A program made the position numbers and the translations under genes. The notes under the pieces are model-generated. The model saw nothing but the letters and a program-made list of their open reading frames with translations. It was not told where the DNA came from and made no database searches. From the NCBI RefSeq assembly GCF_947259345.1, contig NZ_CAMYLS010000005.1:124001-188000 (forward strand): DNA of 64,000 nucleotides, read 5' to 3'. This DNA comes from an uncultured Maricaulis sp. GTDB lineage: Bacteria > Pseudomonadota > Alphaproteobacteria > Caulobacterales > Maricaulaceae. Of this stretch, positions 17,472-26,082 are shown piece by piece (position 1 is the first letter of the stretch; the number at the start of each line of letters is the position of its first letter).

Positions 17472-17510
17472 AGCACTCGCCTGACAGCACTGCGTCAACG
17501 AGGCGGCCAT

Positions 17511-17540
17511 GGTACCGCGGAGCCCTCCCTCCGCGGTACC
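17511..17540. terminator. Perfect 12-bp hairpin between convergent genes
   Basis: GGTACCGCGGAG (17511-17522) is mirrored exactly at 17529-17540 around a 6-nt CCCTCC loop. It lies between the rpoH stop and the stop of the convergent nuclease-like gene. There is no T-tract on the plus strand (AAATCG follows); on the minus strand ATGGCC follows. It may act in both directions as a weak terminator or RNA-end stabiliser. Confidence 0.55.
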
Positions 17541-17579
17541 AAATCGCAGCAGGCCTGCGCGCGGCAGTCCCATTGATGC

Positions 17580-18551
17580 TCACCGGGGACGGGCGTCAGC
17601 GGGATTGTCTTCCAGCACTTCAAGGCGCGCGATGTGATCGAGACGGATCATGGGTCCGTTCTCCTCGACCAGCCAACCGCGAACCCGCACGCGCCGACCC
17701 AGAAGCGCCTCCGGCCCCAGATCGGCGTCGAGGAAAGCCTGGCTGTCGCCGGCATCGATCCGGACCGTGAAATCGCTGCGATAATCCGATCCGAAATTGA
17801 GATATATGCGGCCGGAATCGAGCTGAACGGCATCGGTCACCCGGCCCGCCACGATCTGCGCCGAGCCAATGTCCTGCGCTCGGGCATCGGGATTTGTGTC
17901 GCGGATGCCATGGGCGGGATCCTGCCATAGCCCGCGCCGGCCCTCCCGGGCCTCGGCCTCGAGCCTGAGCAAGACCGCTGCATGGGCCTGATTGTCGGCA
18001 TGACTCATCACACGAGCGAGACCCGCGGCCACCAAGCGGGCCTGAATCCAGACCGGTGCGGCGCCCGCACCCCCCGACCCGGTCGCCGTCGGTGAGACAG
18101 ACACATGCGCCAGCGCCCGGGCATAGCGGTCGCGCCGCAAGCCGGAATAGGTGAGCGCCAGGCTCTGCCCGGCGAGCCGGTCCGCCAGCCAGGCCTCGGT
18201 CTCAGCCGGCACCGGCGTATCAATCTCTGCCAGACGCACTTCCAGCACACCGCCAGGGGTTTCCAGCTGGAGGGTGAGCGCGCCGGCCATGCCGATGAAA
18301 CGCCCGTCCTCGCCAGCCTCACCTTGCGGCGGCCCCACATCCGCGATGGTGGCTTCCACAAGCGGCGCCATGCCGTCCTCATCCATCGCCTGGATGAGAG
18401 GCGGAGCCGGACTTTCCGGCGCGTTCCGGACGCTGCCGGACCGCTGCGCTTCTGCATGGGGGCCGGGACGGGATTCAGGCGTGCCTTCCGGCGCTGCTGC
18501 GGTGGGCTCACAGGCTGCGAGACCCAGGACGAGACAAACAGATCGATGCAT
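17580..18551 (-). CDS. Lipoprotein with thermonuclease-like (SNase/OB) fold
   Basis: The start at 18551 gives a 323-residue protein whose signal ends in a LAAC lipobox. After a proline-rich linker (about residues 25-75), residues about 85-220 resemble a staphylococcal-nuclease domain: RLAEIDTPVP, then a YSGLRRDRYARALAHV segment, and an ARLVAAGLARV helix with EAEAREGRRGLWQ. A second OB-like region (GRVTDAVQLDSGRIYLNFGSDYR) follows, as in multidomain SNase proteins. Key catalytic arginines are present in RRDRYAR, but activity is unproven. It converges on rpoH. Confidence 0.78.
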   Translation of the reverse strand: MHRSVCLVLGLAACEPTAAAPEGTPESRPGPHAEAQRSGSVRNAPESPAPPLIQAMDEDGMAPLVEATIADVGPPQGEAGEDGRFIGMAGALTLQLETPGGVLEVRLAEIDTPVPAETEAWLADRLAGQSLALTYSGLRRDRYARALAHVSVSPTATGSGGAGAAPVWIQARLVAAGLARVMSHADNQAHAAVLLRLEAEAREGRRGLWQDPAHGIRDTNPDARAQDIGSAQIVAGRVTDAVQLDSGRIYLNFGSDYRSDFTVRIDAGDSQAFLDADLGPEALLGRRVRVRGWLVEENGPMIRLDHIARLEVLEDNPADARPR

Positions 18552-18726
18552 GTCTGCACCTCCTCTCTTCGCCCCTTGCTGACCCTCACACAAATATACA
18601 CTTTATAGTTGCACACTTCAAGCCGGCGCATGCCGAATGCAGGCCCGGTGCGCCGCCGTTTACCATTCCGTTTACTATCTCGCGCTAATCCTTCTCGCGA
18701 CACTTTCAGCCAGGGACACCCCTACG

Positions 18727-19275
18727 ATGAACGCCTACGCCTATACCGATGATGCCGCTGCCCATGAGGGCGCCACCACCGACGCTCACGCCATCGCTGA
18801 AGCCGTTGGCGAATCGGCGGCCCGCGCCTCGCAGGGCGCAGAGGCAGCCCAGGTGGCCCGCGATGCAATGAACCAGGTCGAGGAGTCCAGCCAGGTCCTC
18901 GAGCGGCGGGTCGAAGCGCTGACCGATGCCTCGCAGCGCATCAATGCGATCCTCTCGACGATTGAAGCCATCGCCAGCCAGACCAATCTGCTCGCCCTGA
19001 ACGCGACCATCGAGGCCGCCCGAGCCGGTGATGCCGGTCGCGGCTTCGCCGTCGTTGCCGGCGAAGTCAAAGCCCTTGCCGGCCAGACTGCCAAGGCGAC
19101 TGAAGACATCGCGTCCCGGATTGCGGCCCTCGACAATGAGGTCAAGGAAATCCTCGACGGCGTGCGTGGCTCCGGTCAATCCGTGGCCCGCGGCAAGGTC
19201 GCCGTAGACCAGATGACAGAGGCGACCCAGCAAGTCGCACACCAGCTCAACACGCTGCGCGACCAGGTTCGCTGA
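18727..19275 (+). CDS. Stand-alone chemoreceptor signalling-tip protein
   Basis: This 182-residue protein consists only of the methyl-accepting chemotaxis protein signalling hairpin. The segment [18 protein letters not shown] at about residues 78-95, followed by [18 protein letters not shown], is the most conserved part, where CheA and CheW bind. There is no membrane helix, no ligand-binding domain and no HAMP domain. The N-terminal ~40 residues are acidic and helical. No che genes lie nearby. A terminator follows 27 nt beyond the stop. It may recruit CheA/CheW to a soluble complex, or be a decayed receptor; the intact reading frame and terminator favour a real gene. Confidence 0.88.
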   Translation: MNAYAYTDDAAAHEGATTDAHAIAEAVGESAARASQGAEAAQVARDAMNQVEESSQVLERRVEALTDASQRINAILSTIEAIASQTNLLALNATIEAARAGDAGRGFAVVAGEVKALAGQTAKATEDIASRIAALDNEVKEILDGVRGSGQSVARGKVAVDQMTEATQQVAHQLNTLRDQVR

Positions 19276-19301
19276 GTCGACCCCCAGCCAAGTGAGACAG
19301 C

Positions 19302-19332
19302 AAGGGCGGGCGCCGAAAGGCCCCGCCCTTTT
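19302..19332 (+). terminator. Intrinsic terminator of the chemoreceptor-like gene
   Basis: AAGGGCGGG and CCCGCCCTTTT pair around a loop containing CGCCGAAAGGC, giving a GC-rich hairpin followed by a short T-run. Confidence 0.85.
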
Positions 19333-19389
19333 GCGTGTCTGGCCCTGCTGCCCGCTTGCCTGCGGCGGGACGGGGCCTAGACTGGGAAC

Positions 19390-20073
19390 ATGACTCATCA
19401 TGTCGACCTCTTCTGGTCCTTTCGCAGTCCCTATTCCTATCTCGCCCTGCCGCGTCTGATCGCGCTGGAGCAGGACTGGGACCTGCGGATCAATGTCCGC
19501 CCCGTGCGCCCGCTGGCCTTGCGCCAGCCGGACTTCTTCGAACGTGAAGATCCGCTCTGGATGGGCTATCTGCTAACCGACGTCCTCAGGCTGGCCGAGT
19601 ATCTGGACATGCCGATCGGTCTGCCCTCGCCCGATCCGGTGGTCATGGAGACGGACCGCAAGCGCGCCGCGACCGTGCAGCCACACATTCATCGCCTGAC
19701 CCGGATTGGACTGGCTGCGGCGGAGACCGGCCAGGGCCTGGCAGCGCTTCATGCCCTGTCGACCCGGATCTGGTCCGGAAACCCCTGGAGCGAACCGGGT
19801 ATGTTGGAGGACGCGCTTTCCAGCTGCGGTCTCGATGCCAGTGCCTTGATCAGGACGGCAGAGAATGAGGCGGACAGGCTGGACGCCGTTCTTGCAGACA
19901 ATGAAGCCGCGCTCACGGCCGCGGGGCATTGGGGTGTTCCGACCCTCGCCCATGACGGCGAAGCCTTCTTCGGCCAGGACCGGATCGACTTGCTGGTGTG
20001 GCGATTGAAACAGTCCGGGCTGACGGCCCGGAGCGAACCGCACCCGGCTGTCAGCACGCTAGATGGAGCGTGA
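19390..20073 (+). CDS. DsbA-like thioredoxin-fold isomerase (HCCA isomerase family)
   Basis: The 227-residue protein begins with DLFWSFRSPYSYLALPRL, the N-terminal strand and serine-containing active-site turn of 2-hydroxychromene-2-carboxylate isomerase and kappa-class glutathione transferases. A helical insertion (about residues 70-160) and the cis-proline strand GHWGVPTLAHDGEAFFGQDR near residues 177-196 complete the DsbA fold. There is no CxxC motif, so it is not a disulphide oxidase. No naphthalene-degradation genes are nearby, so the substrate is unknown. Its last 15 nt overlap the convergent EAL gene. Confidence 0.88.
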   Translation: MTHHVDLFWSFRSPYSYLALPRLIALEQDWDLRINVRPVRPLALRQPDFFEREDPLWMGYLLTDVLRLAEYLDMPIGLPSPDPVVMETDRKRAATVQPHIHRLTRIGLAAAETGQGLAALHALSTRIWSGNPWSEPGMLEDALSSCGLDASALIRTAENEADRLDAVLADNEAALTAAGHWGVPTLAHDGEAFFGQDRIDLLVWRLKQSGLTARSEPHPAVSTLDGA

Positions 20074-22623
20074 TTTCAGGATTGCCTCTTCCGGCGCGGA
20101 GAGGAAATCCGACAGCGCGTCAATCGAAAGGGGCTTGGACAGGAGATAACCCTGTATCCAGTCGCTGCCGAGCAGTTTCAAGGCGGCGAGATCGGTCTCC
20201 GTTTCAACCCCTTCGGCGACAACTTCCAGGCCAAGATTGTGAGCCAGGTCAATGGTCGACTTGATCAGCATGCGACCGCGTGTATTGGCATTCAGATTGG
20301 ACACGAATTGCCGGTCCAGCTTCAGCTCATCACTCGGAATCATCTGCAGATAGGCCAGGGAAGACTGGCCGGTTCCATAATCATCAATCGAGATCCGGGC
20401 GCCCGACTCACGCCAGGAATTGAGATGCTCGATGGCCTTCTCCGGATTGGTCATCACAGCCGTTTCGGTGATCTCGAACGTGATGGGCCCGGCGGCGCCG
20501 ACAATCATGGCGCGAGCCTTGCGCGCAAAATCCGCATCGCCAACGAGCGCACCGGAGATATTGATGGCGATGGAGATCGGCTTGCCCGCTGCCAGCAAGC
20601 GCTTCTGATCCGCAATGCTCTGCTGGATCGCCCATTCGGTGAAGGGGCGGATATGCCCGGTTTCCTCGGCTTGCGGAATGAACTGGTCCGGCGAGATGAA
20701 GCCACGTTCGGGATGGAACCAGCGGCTGAGCGCCTCAACGGATTCAAAGCGGCCGGTACGCACATTGAGCTTGGGCTGATAGTGGAGCGACATCTCGCCC
20801 CGCTCGGTGGCCCGCATCATCTCACTCATCAATGACAGGTTCGCCGCCGGATTTCCGTACAGCTCCCGGTCAAATTCGGCGTAGGGCAAATTGAGACGAC
20901 GCGCCTGGTCAATCGCCACATGGGCCTGGCGTATGGCTGTTTCGGGATCCTCATCATGCGCCAGACCACAGATGATACCGACATCGATATTGAGATCGTC
21001 GACCTTGACGGCGACCTCGAACAAACCGGTCACGTCCCGGGCGACATCATTCGCCTCGCGCGCGTCGGCGGAGGACTGTAACAAGCCGAACAAGCCCGGC
21101 AGGAGCCGGTAGACGGTCACCGGATAATTGCCCCCGGCCAGGCGTGCGGCGACGGCTTGTTCAAAGCGGGAATAGACGCGGTAACCGAGCGCGCCCGACA
21201 AGTGTTTGCGCCGCTTGATCTGCACCGCGATGACGACCGGCACCTCGCCCGTCTCGGCCTTGACCTTGTTCAGGTCGCGCAGCATTGCGGCGTGTGTGGG
21301 CAGCCCGGTATTGGTGTCCGTATAGAGGACTTCGGACAAGGCCAGCGCTTTCGCGCGCGCCACCCGGCTCCTCGCAAAGACGAGACCGGCCAGGAAGAGA
21401 CAAGCCACGCCGACACCCAGGGCAATCATCAGGTTCCGGGCCTGCCGGGCCCGCGCCAATTCGAGCGCCTGCTCAAGGCCTTCCGAGCGCAATTGCTGGA
21501 TTTCGAGTTCCTGTTCAGTGAAGTCGAACTGGGCGCCGACGAGTGCGCTATTGGCCGAGGTCGCGAAAGCCGCGCGCTCATCGGTCAACCGCTTGAACGC
21601 CTGCAAATGGGAGAAGGCCGACACCCAGTCACCGTGTGCGGCGTAGATTTCGGCGGCGCTGCCATGCAATTCCATATAATTCTGCGAGGTCGTCTCAACA
21701 TCGACATCGCGGAAAGCCACGCTCAGAAAGCGGACCGCCCTCTCGGATTCGCCGCGACCGTGCGCGATCTGCGCCCGGATTCCCCAGAAGAAGCGCACCC
21801 ATTCAAACGTGCCATCATCCTCGACCAGGCTGAACGCGGCATCGATTGAGGCCTCCGCCCGATCGTAATCCGCCTGCTCGACCTGCATATTGGCCAGATT
21901 GTTGAGCACGCGCGCCTCGAGAATGGTGCTGCCCATGGAATTGGCGAGGGTCCGCGCCTGCTCGAAGGAGGCGGCAGCCTCCTCATAACGACCGAGTTGG
22001 GTCAGGGCATTTGCCAGATTGTTATGGGCGGCCAGGTCGAGTGATGGATCCTGGTAACGGGCCAGCGCATTCCTGAAATACTCCACCGCCCGCTCGTACT
22101 GCTGGGCGTCGGAATAGATCGATGCCATCGATTGAAGCGCAATCGACTCGCTGCGGCTCTCGCCCAGATCGCGGTAGATTTCATAAGCGCGCTGATAATT
22201 CTCCAGCGCATCGCCATGCTCACCGAGCACTTTCTCGATCCGCCCCAGGGAGGTGAAGATGTCGGCGAGAAGCTGCGTCTCGGCCGGCACCTCGCCCAGG
22301 CGCGCGAGCGCATCCAGCGCGATCGGATGGGCGTCTTCGGCGCGGCCCATACGGGTCAGCGCCTCCGATTGAAGCCACCAGGCCGTTGCCATGGCTTCAT
22401 CGCGCTCATCAATAATGAGTCGCCGCGCCAGATCTTCGGCACGTTCGGACAGCGACAGGGCCGCCGTGGGGTCACGCATCATCGCGACCCGGGATGCGTC
22501 GACAGCTTCTGCGAAATCATGGATCGTTTCAGGGTCTTGCGCCTGCACGGCGGATGCCGCCAGAGCCAAAACCAGGCTCAGGACGCATGCAATCATCGCC
22601 AGTGGATATGCAAGCAACCGCAC
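20059..22623 (-). CDS. TPR - degenerate GGDEF - EAL cyclic-di-GMP phosphodiesterase
   Basis: From the GTG start at 22623 (GGAG 8 nt before it) the product has 854 residues. It has a signal or anchor segment (about 1-28), an array of TPR helices (about 60-360), a membrane helix (about 397-418), a GGDEF domain whose signature is replaced by LLPGLFGLLQ, and an EAL domain. The EAL domain keeps ESVEALSRW, NISG, ITETAVM, IDDYGTGQSS, LKLDR, AEGVET and QGYLLSKP, so all catalytic and metal residues appear present. It should hydrolyse c-di-GMP in response to a periplasmic TPR-bound signal. A longer form starting at GTG 22725 is possible. Confidence 0.9.
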   Translation of the reverse strand: MRLLAYPLAMIACVLSLVLALAASAVQAQDPETIHDFAEAVDASRVAMMRDPTAALSLSERAEDLARRLIIDERDEAMATAWWLQSEALTRMGRAEDAHPIALDALARLGEVPAETQLLADIFTSLGRIEKVLGEHGDALENYQRAYEIYRDLGESRSESIALQSMASIYSDAQQYERAVEYFRNALARYQDPSLDLAAHNNLANALTQLGRYEEAAASFEQARTLANSMGSTILEARVLNNLANMQVEQADYDRAEASIDAAFSLVEDDGTFEWVRFFWGIRAQIAHGRGESERAVRFLSVAFRDVDVETTSQNYMELHGSAAEIYAAHGDWVSAFSHLQAFKRLTDERAAFATSANSALVGAQFDFTEQELEIQQLRSEGLEQALELARARQARNLMIALGVGVACLFLAGLVFARSRVARAKALALSEVLYTDTNTGLPTHAAMLRDLNKVKAETGEVPVVIAVQIKRRKHLSGALGYRVYSRFEQAVAARLAGGNYPVTVYRLLPGLFGLLQSSADAREANDVARDVTGLFEVAVKVDDLNIDVGIICGLAHDEDPETAIRQAHVAIDQARRLNLPYAEFDRELYGNPAANLSLMSEMMRATERGEMSLHYQPKLNVRTGRFESVEALSRWFHPERGFISPDQFIPQAEETGHIRPFTEWAIQQSIADQKRLLAAGKPISIAINISGALVGDADFARKARAMIVGAAGPITFEITETAVMTNPEKAIEHLNSWRESGARISIDDYGTGQSSLAYLQMIPSDELKLDRQFVSNLNANTRGRMLIKSTIDLAHNLGLEVVAEGVETETDLAALKLLGSDWIQGYLLSKPLSIDALSDFLSAPEEAILKSRSI

Positions 22624-22730
22624 AGCTAATCTCCGAAAGCGCCCCACGGGACGATTTTGAAGCTTGACCGTACCAGTCTTGGTTAAAGGAATGCCTAATG
22701 GGCCCGCCCGCGAGACCTGTGGCACAAAGG

Positions 22731-22760
22731 AAAAGGGCCGCCGGCTTTCGCTGACGGCCC
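22731..22760 (-). terminator. Intrinsic terminator of the subtilisin autotransporter gene
   Basis: On the minus strand GGGCCG (22760-22755) pairs with CGGCCC (22740-22735) around an inner GC/GAAA/GC loop, and TTTT (22734-22731) follows directly. It lies 24 nt beyond the stop of the autotransporter gene. Confidence 0.85.
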
Positions 22761-22784
22761 CCTTTCAACGCACTGCCGAGTGGA

Positions 22785-25688
22785 TCAGAAGCGCATTTCG
22801 AAGCGTACTCCGCTGGTCGCGGCCGAGAATTCCGAGACCTGCTCGTCACCGGACAATTGCTGGCGACTGAAGACGCTCAGACGGCGATCGGATGATCCCA
22901 GCTCGGTCGCATAGATGACCTCGGCATAGACTGGCCGACGGCCACCCAGCTCCCACACATCGCTTTCGACACCCAGCTCTCCGGTTTCCCGGTCGGTGAC
23001 CGCCATGCCTGTATAGCTCAGGGCGCCACGTTCGATATGCAGCGGCTGAACCATGCTCAGACGGACACCATCATTGTCCGAGAACAGGGCCTGATACCGG
23101 ACCGAGACCTGGGCCGCGGTGCTGTCGATACGCTCGGCAATGTCCAGCAGGCCACCATCGAAGGCGGTGGTCCGTGTCTGCGCCAGGGTCACCGAAGCGC
23201 TCATACCGAACCGGGAGGACGGCTGGGCGTCGACACCGAAGGTCAGCGCGGTCGTGTCCGCACCGCCCTCGAGGGCCAGAAGACTGCCGCCCTGGGCACC
23301 GAGCAGGCCGGTCGCCTCGTGCAGCTGCGTCAGCGAGCCATTGACCGTGACGAGGTCATTCAGCGGATAGCTGAGATCGAGATTGGCCGCGAAGGCCTGG
23401 TAAGGCGCAACACCGTCAAACAGGGCCTGCTCCTCGCCGGTGCCCGGCATCACATAGAGCGCTTGCTCATACGTGGTGGTGATACCGAAGGAGACCTGCA
23501 GATCGCTGTCCATGTCGAACGAGCTCGCCGCATAGGCACCGCCGGAGGCAAAGCCGAGAACCGGGTTCACGCCACCGCTTTCCGGACGATGGTCCGAGAA
23601 GAGGTTGAAGCCGGTCTGGCTGGACAGCGCCAGCGCGCCCTCACCGACACCGAATTTCATCGAACGCCCGCTTTCCGTGTCGGTCAGCTCGATGCCGGCA
23701 TGGAAGCCCAGTTCACGGGCATAGCCGACATTCGACGGATCCAGGGTGGAGGCCGTGGCCGTCACCATCAGATTGCCGGTCTGCGAAAGCCGTTGCGAAG
23801 CGCTGCTGATATCCGAGAAGTTGGTCCCGTTCAGCGAGGCGCTGGTGCGCTCATAGATATATTGCTCGGCATAGGCATTGGCGACCGAGCTGGCCAGCGA
23901 ACTGCCGACGATCAGATCATCCACCGAGACCGTGAAGTCGCGATAGCTGTCGCCGATATCCTCAAACACCGTGACGTAATGCTTGTTGGAATGGCGTAGC
24001 GAGAGACGTCCACCGGTGATGATCAGGCTCTCGGCCTCGACCGGGTCATTGTGTTTGTCCAGGCCGTAGAGATTGGCTGGGTTGAGCGGTGACATGGCGC
24101 CGGCGACATCGAGCATGCCGTGGCCATAGACCGCGTCGACACCCGGCTCGCCGAGATCGCGGGCCGACAGCAAGAGGACATCCGCCACCTCGCTGCCATC
24201 GAGCCAATACCACCAGCCCTTGACCAGCGCCGCAGCACCGGAAACCAGCGGCGCGGCAAAGGACGTCCCGGAGACACGGGTCACACCGCCCTCGCCGTCA
24301 TCGACGAGCAGGAGCTCACCCGGAGCGACCAGGAAACGGTCCATCAGACGGGAGCCGGTCTCGCAGACGCCATTGGTCAGCAAGCAGGCTTCGCCCGGCG
24401 TATTGGAGAAGGACGAGATATGGCCCGTCGGATCAACCGAGCCGACCAGAATGAGATTGTCAAGGACAGAGACACCGGTCCAGTCCAGGTCGACCGTCTG
24501 AGTGATGCCGTCATTGCCGGCCGCGATCACGAAGGTCAGGTCATCGGCATGGCGCGCCACGCGATCTTGGCGGAAGACCTCGGCCCATTCCTGGTGCAGG
24601 GTCCAGCCCGGCACGCCCAGAGACATGTTGATGATAGAGGTGCCGCCATTGGCCAGGGATTCAACCCCGTCCGCAACTTCCTGCCAGCCTGCCGTATGGG
24701 ACTCGTCAAACGGATTGTAGAAGCGCATCGCCGCGTGCGGGGCGACCCCCATGACGCCGACACCATCGACCGGCGCACCGATCAGGCTGGCAACGGCATT
24801 GCCGTGATTGACGTTGAGATAGTCGCGCTCGCCGCGCTGGCCGCGGAAATTGGCTCCATCGACCGTGTTGACACTGAAGTCGAGCACGCCAATGAGGGGG
24901 GCACGGCCCCAATCATAGCTGGCCGCCAGAGCCGGAGACCAATTGATGGCCGGCATCCAGTGATCGACATGGTCGACGCCGGAGAAGCCCATCAGGCTGT
25001 CATAGAAAGTCAGGAAGAATTCCGACCGCTGGCCGATGCTGACCGAGGCCAGGCTGTCCGGGTCGTCGAGATCAATACCAAAGCGCTCCAGCAGGGCGTC
25101 GAGGAAGGCCTCGTCCATGCTCTGGCCGGTGCGCGCTTCAATGGCCGCCCCGAACACGCCTTCGGCGCGATCGATGACCGAGGCCATGTCATTGGCGATC
25201 GTCGTGAAGTCACCACCCTCGGCAGCCGCCTCATTCCATTCGAGATTGAGGTCACCCCAAACCGGGCCGACCTCCTGCCAGAAGGGATTGATGTCGCTCC
25301 AGAACGGATTGATGTCGTCGCTGAAGAAAGGATTGATGTCGCCCCAGAACGGATTGATATCGCCACTGAAGAAGGGATTGATGTCCCCGTCGAAGGGATT
25401 GATGTCGCCCCAGAACGGATTGATATCCCCCCAGAAGGGCGAGATGTCGCCGTAGAAGGGATTAATGTCACCGCGGAACGGATTGATATCACCCCAGAAG
25501 GGATTGATGTCCCCCCAGAACGGATTGATGTCACCGTAAAAGGGGTTGATGTCCCCCCGATAGGGATGAAGGAATGTGTTTCCGCTGCCGTCATTTTCAT
25601 CGGAATCTTGTGCATATGCAGGCATCATGGCCCCGGTCAGGGACATGAGTGCAATGGCTGCCGCTCCGGATTTCAAATACTGTCGCAT
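22785..25688 (-). CDS. Subtilisin-family (S8) autotransporter with DINPF heptads
   Basis: The 967-residue protein has a signal peptide (residues 1-26, ending AYAQ), 13 tandem DINPF-type heptads (residues 45-137), a helical linker, and a peptidase S8 domain. Catalytic Asp270 lies in GVLDFS, His295 in NHGNAVAS, the oxyanion Asn in VIAAGNDG and the Ser in SGTSFAAP (about residue 470). From about residue 680 a beta-barrel translocator follows and ends in RFEMRF, the terminal aromatic expected for outer-membrane insertion. It is probably displayed on or released from the cell surface. It has its own terminator and a repeat-containing promoter region. The triad looks complete, so it should be active. 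Confidence 0.94.
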   Translation of the reverse strand: MRQYLKSGAAAIALMSLTGAMMPAYAQDSDENDGSGNTFLHPYRGDINPFYGDINPFWGDINPFWGDINPFRGDINPFYGDISPFWGDINPFWGDINPFDGDINPFFSGDINPFWGDINPFFSDDINPFWSDINPFWQEVGPVWGDLNLEWNEAAAEGGDFTTIANDMASVIDRAEGVFGAAIEARTGQSMDEAFLDALLERFGIDLDDPDSLASVSIGQRSEFFLTFYDSLMGFSGVDHVDHWMPAINWSPALAASYDWGRAPLIGVLDFSVNTVDGANFRGQRGERDYLNVNHGNAVASLIGAPVDGVGVMGVAPHAAMRFYNPFDESHTAGWQEVADGVESLANGGTSIINMSLGVPGWTLHQEWAEVFRQDRVARHADDLTFVIAAGNDGITQTVDLDWTGVSVLDNLILVGSVDPTGHISSFSNTPGEACLLTNGVCETGSRLMDRFLVAPGELLLVDDGEGGVTRVSGTSFAAPLVSGAAALVKGWWYWLDGSEVADVLLLSARDLGEPGVDAVYGHGMLDVAGAMSPLNPANLYGLDKHNDPVEAESLIITGGRLSLRHSNKHYVTVFEDIGDSYRDFTVSVDDLIVGSSLASSVANAYAEQYIYERTSASLNGTNFSDISSASQRLSQTGNLMVTATASTLDPSNVGYARELGFHAGIELTDTESGRSMKFGVGEGALALSSQTGFNLFSDHRPESGGVNPVLGFASGGAYAASSFDMDSDLQVSFGITTTYEQALYVMPGTGEEQALFDGVAPYQAFAANLDLSYPLNDLVTVNGSLTQLHEATGLLGAQGGSLLALEGGADTTALTFGVDAQPSSRFGMSASVTLAQTRTTAFDGGLLDIAERIDSTAAQVSVRYQALFSDNDGVRLSMVQPLHIERGALSYTGMAVTDRETGELGVESDVWELGGRRPVYAEVIYATELGSSDRRLSVFSRQQLSGDEQVSEFSAATSGVRFEMRF
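25278..25556 (-). repeat. Thirteen 21-bp coding repeats (DINPF heptads)
   Basis: Within the autotransporter gene, 13 consecutive units encode GDINPF plus a variable seventh residue (W, Y, R, D or F). Units 9 and 11 have an extra Ser, unit 6 has DISPF, and units 12-13 start with D or S in place of G. At DNA level the 21-bp unit resembles GGGGACATCAATCCGTTCTG with synonymous drift between copies, so the repeat is kept by selection on protein as well as by duplication. Confidence 0.92.
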
Positions 25689-25761
25689 GAGGACCCTCCC
25701 AGCCCAATTTCATGCGACCACTATCACTCCCCCACGTTTCGGCCCCTCTAACAGACGTTGT

Positions 25762-25799
25762 CAACAACCGGTTAATTGAGGCGGTGGTTAACAAGCGGT
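25762..25799. promoter_or_regulatory. Direct repeat upstream of the autotransporter gene
   Basis: AACAACCGGTT (25762-25772) and AACAAGCGGTT (25789-25799) match at 10 of 11 positions and are 27 bp apart. They lie about 75-110 nt upstream of the autotransporter start. Read on the minus strand each contains a TTAACC or TTGTTAACC-like half-site, which resembles CtrA half-sites but with the wrong spacing for a full box. A regulator-binding role is only inferred. Confidence 0.35.
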
Positions 25800-25899
25800 T
25801 TCCTGGCGGTCGGCACCTTCCCCTGGACTGCGAGCCCGTGCAGGACCGAAGTTCACGCTTGCGTCCGGATTTCAACTATTCCAGTTAAACGTCCTGGTC

Positions 25900-25976
25900 G
25901 GCCCCGTAGCTCAGTCGGATAGAGCAACGGATTCCTAATCCGTAGGCCACTGGTTCGAATCCAGTCGGGGTCACCA
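25900..25976 (+). tRNA. tRNA-Arg (anticodon CCT)
   Basis: The 77-nt gene forms a full cloverleaf. The acceptor GGCCCCG pairs with CGGGGTC (one G-T pair), the D-loop is GCTCAGTCGGATAGAGC, the anticodon stem is ACGGA/TCCGT with loop TTCCTAA, and the T-arm is CTGGTTCGAATCCAG. CCA is encoded (25974-25976). Anticodon CCT at 25934-25936 reads AGG codons, which should be rare in this GC-rich genome. Confidence 0.97.
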
Positions 25977-26082
25977 TATTCGCGCTTGCCCAGCGCGCCC
26001 GGCAACCTTAACGCACAGCCCCCTTGACCGCACGCATATTGCAGGTGTCAACTTTGTGTCACTGGACAAGAAGGGGCTCTTC

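Noticed and set aside
25278-25556. Tandem repeats considered as a CRISPR or satellite array.
   Set aside because: The unit is 21 bp, contiguous, without spacers, in frame within an intact coding sequence; it is a protein repeat.
25740-25800. CtrA full box (TTAA-N7-TTAA) upstream of the autotransporter.
   Set aside because: The two TTAACC half-sites on the minus strand have N14 between the TTAA cores; only half-sites exist.
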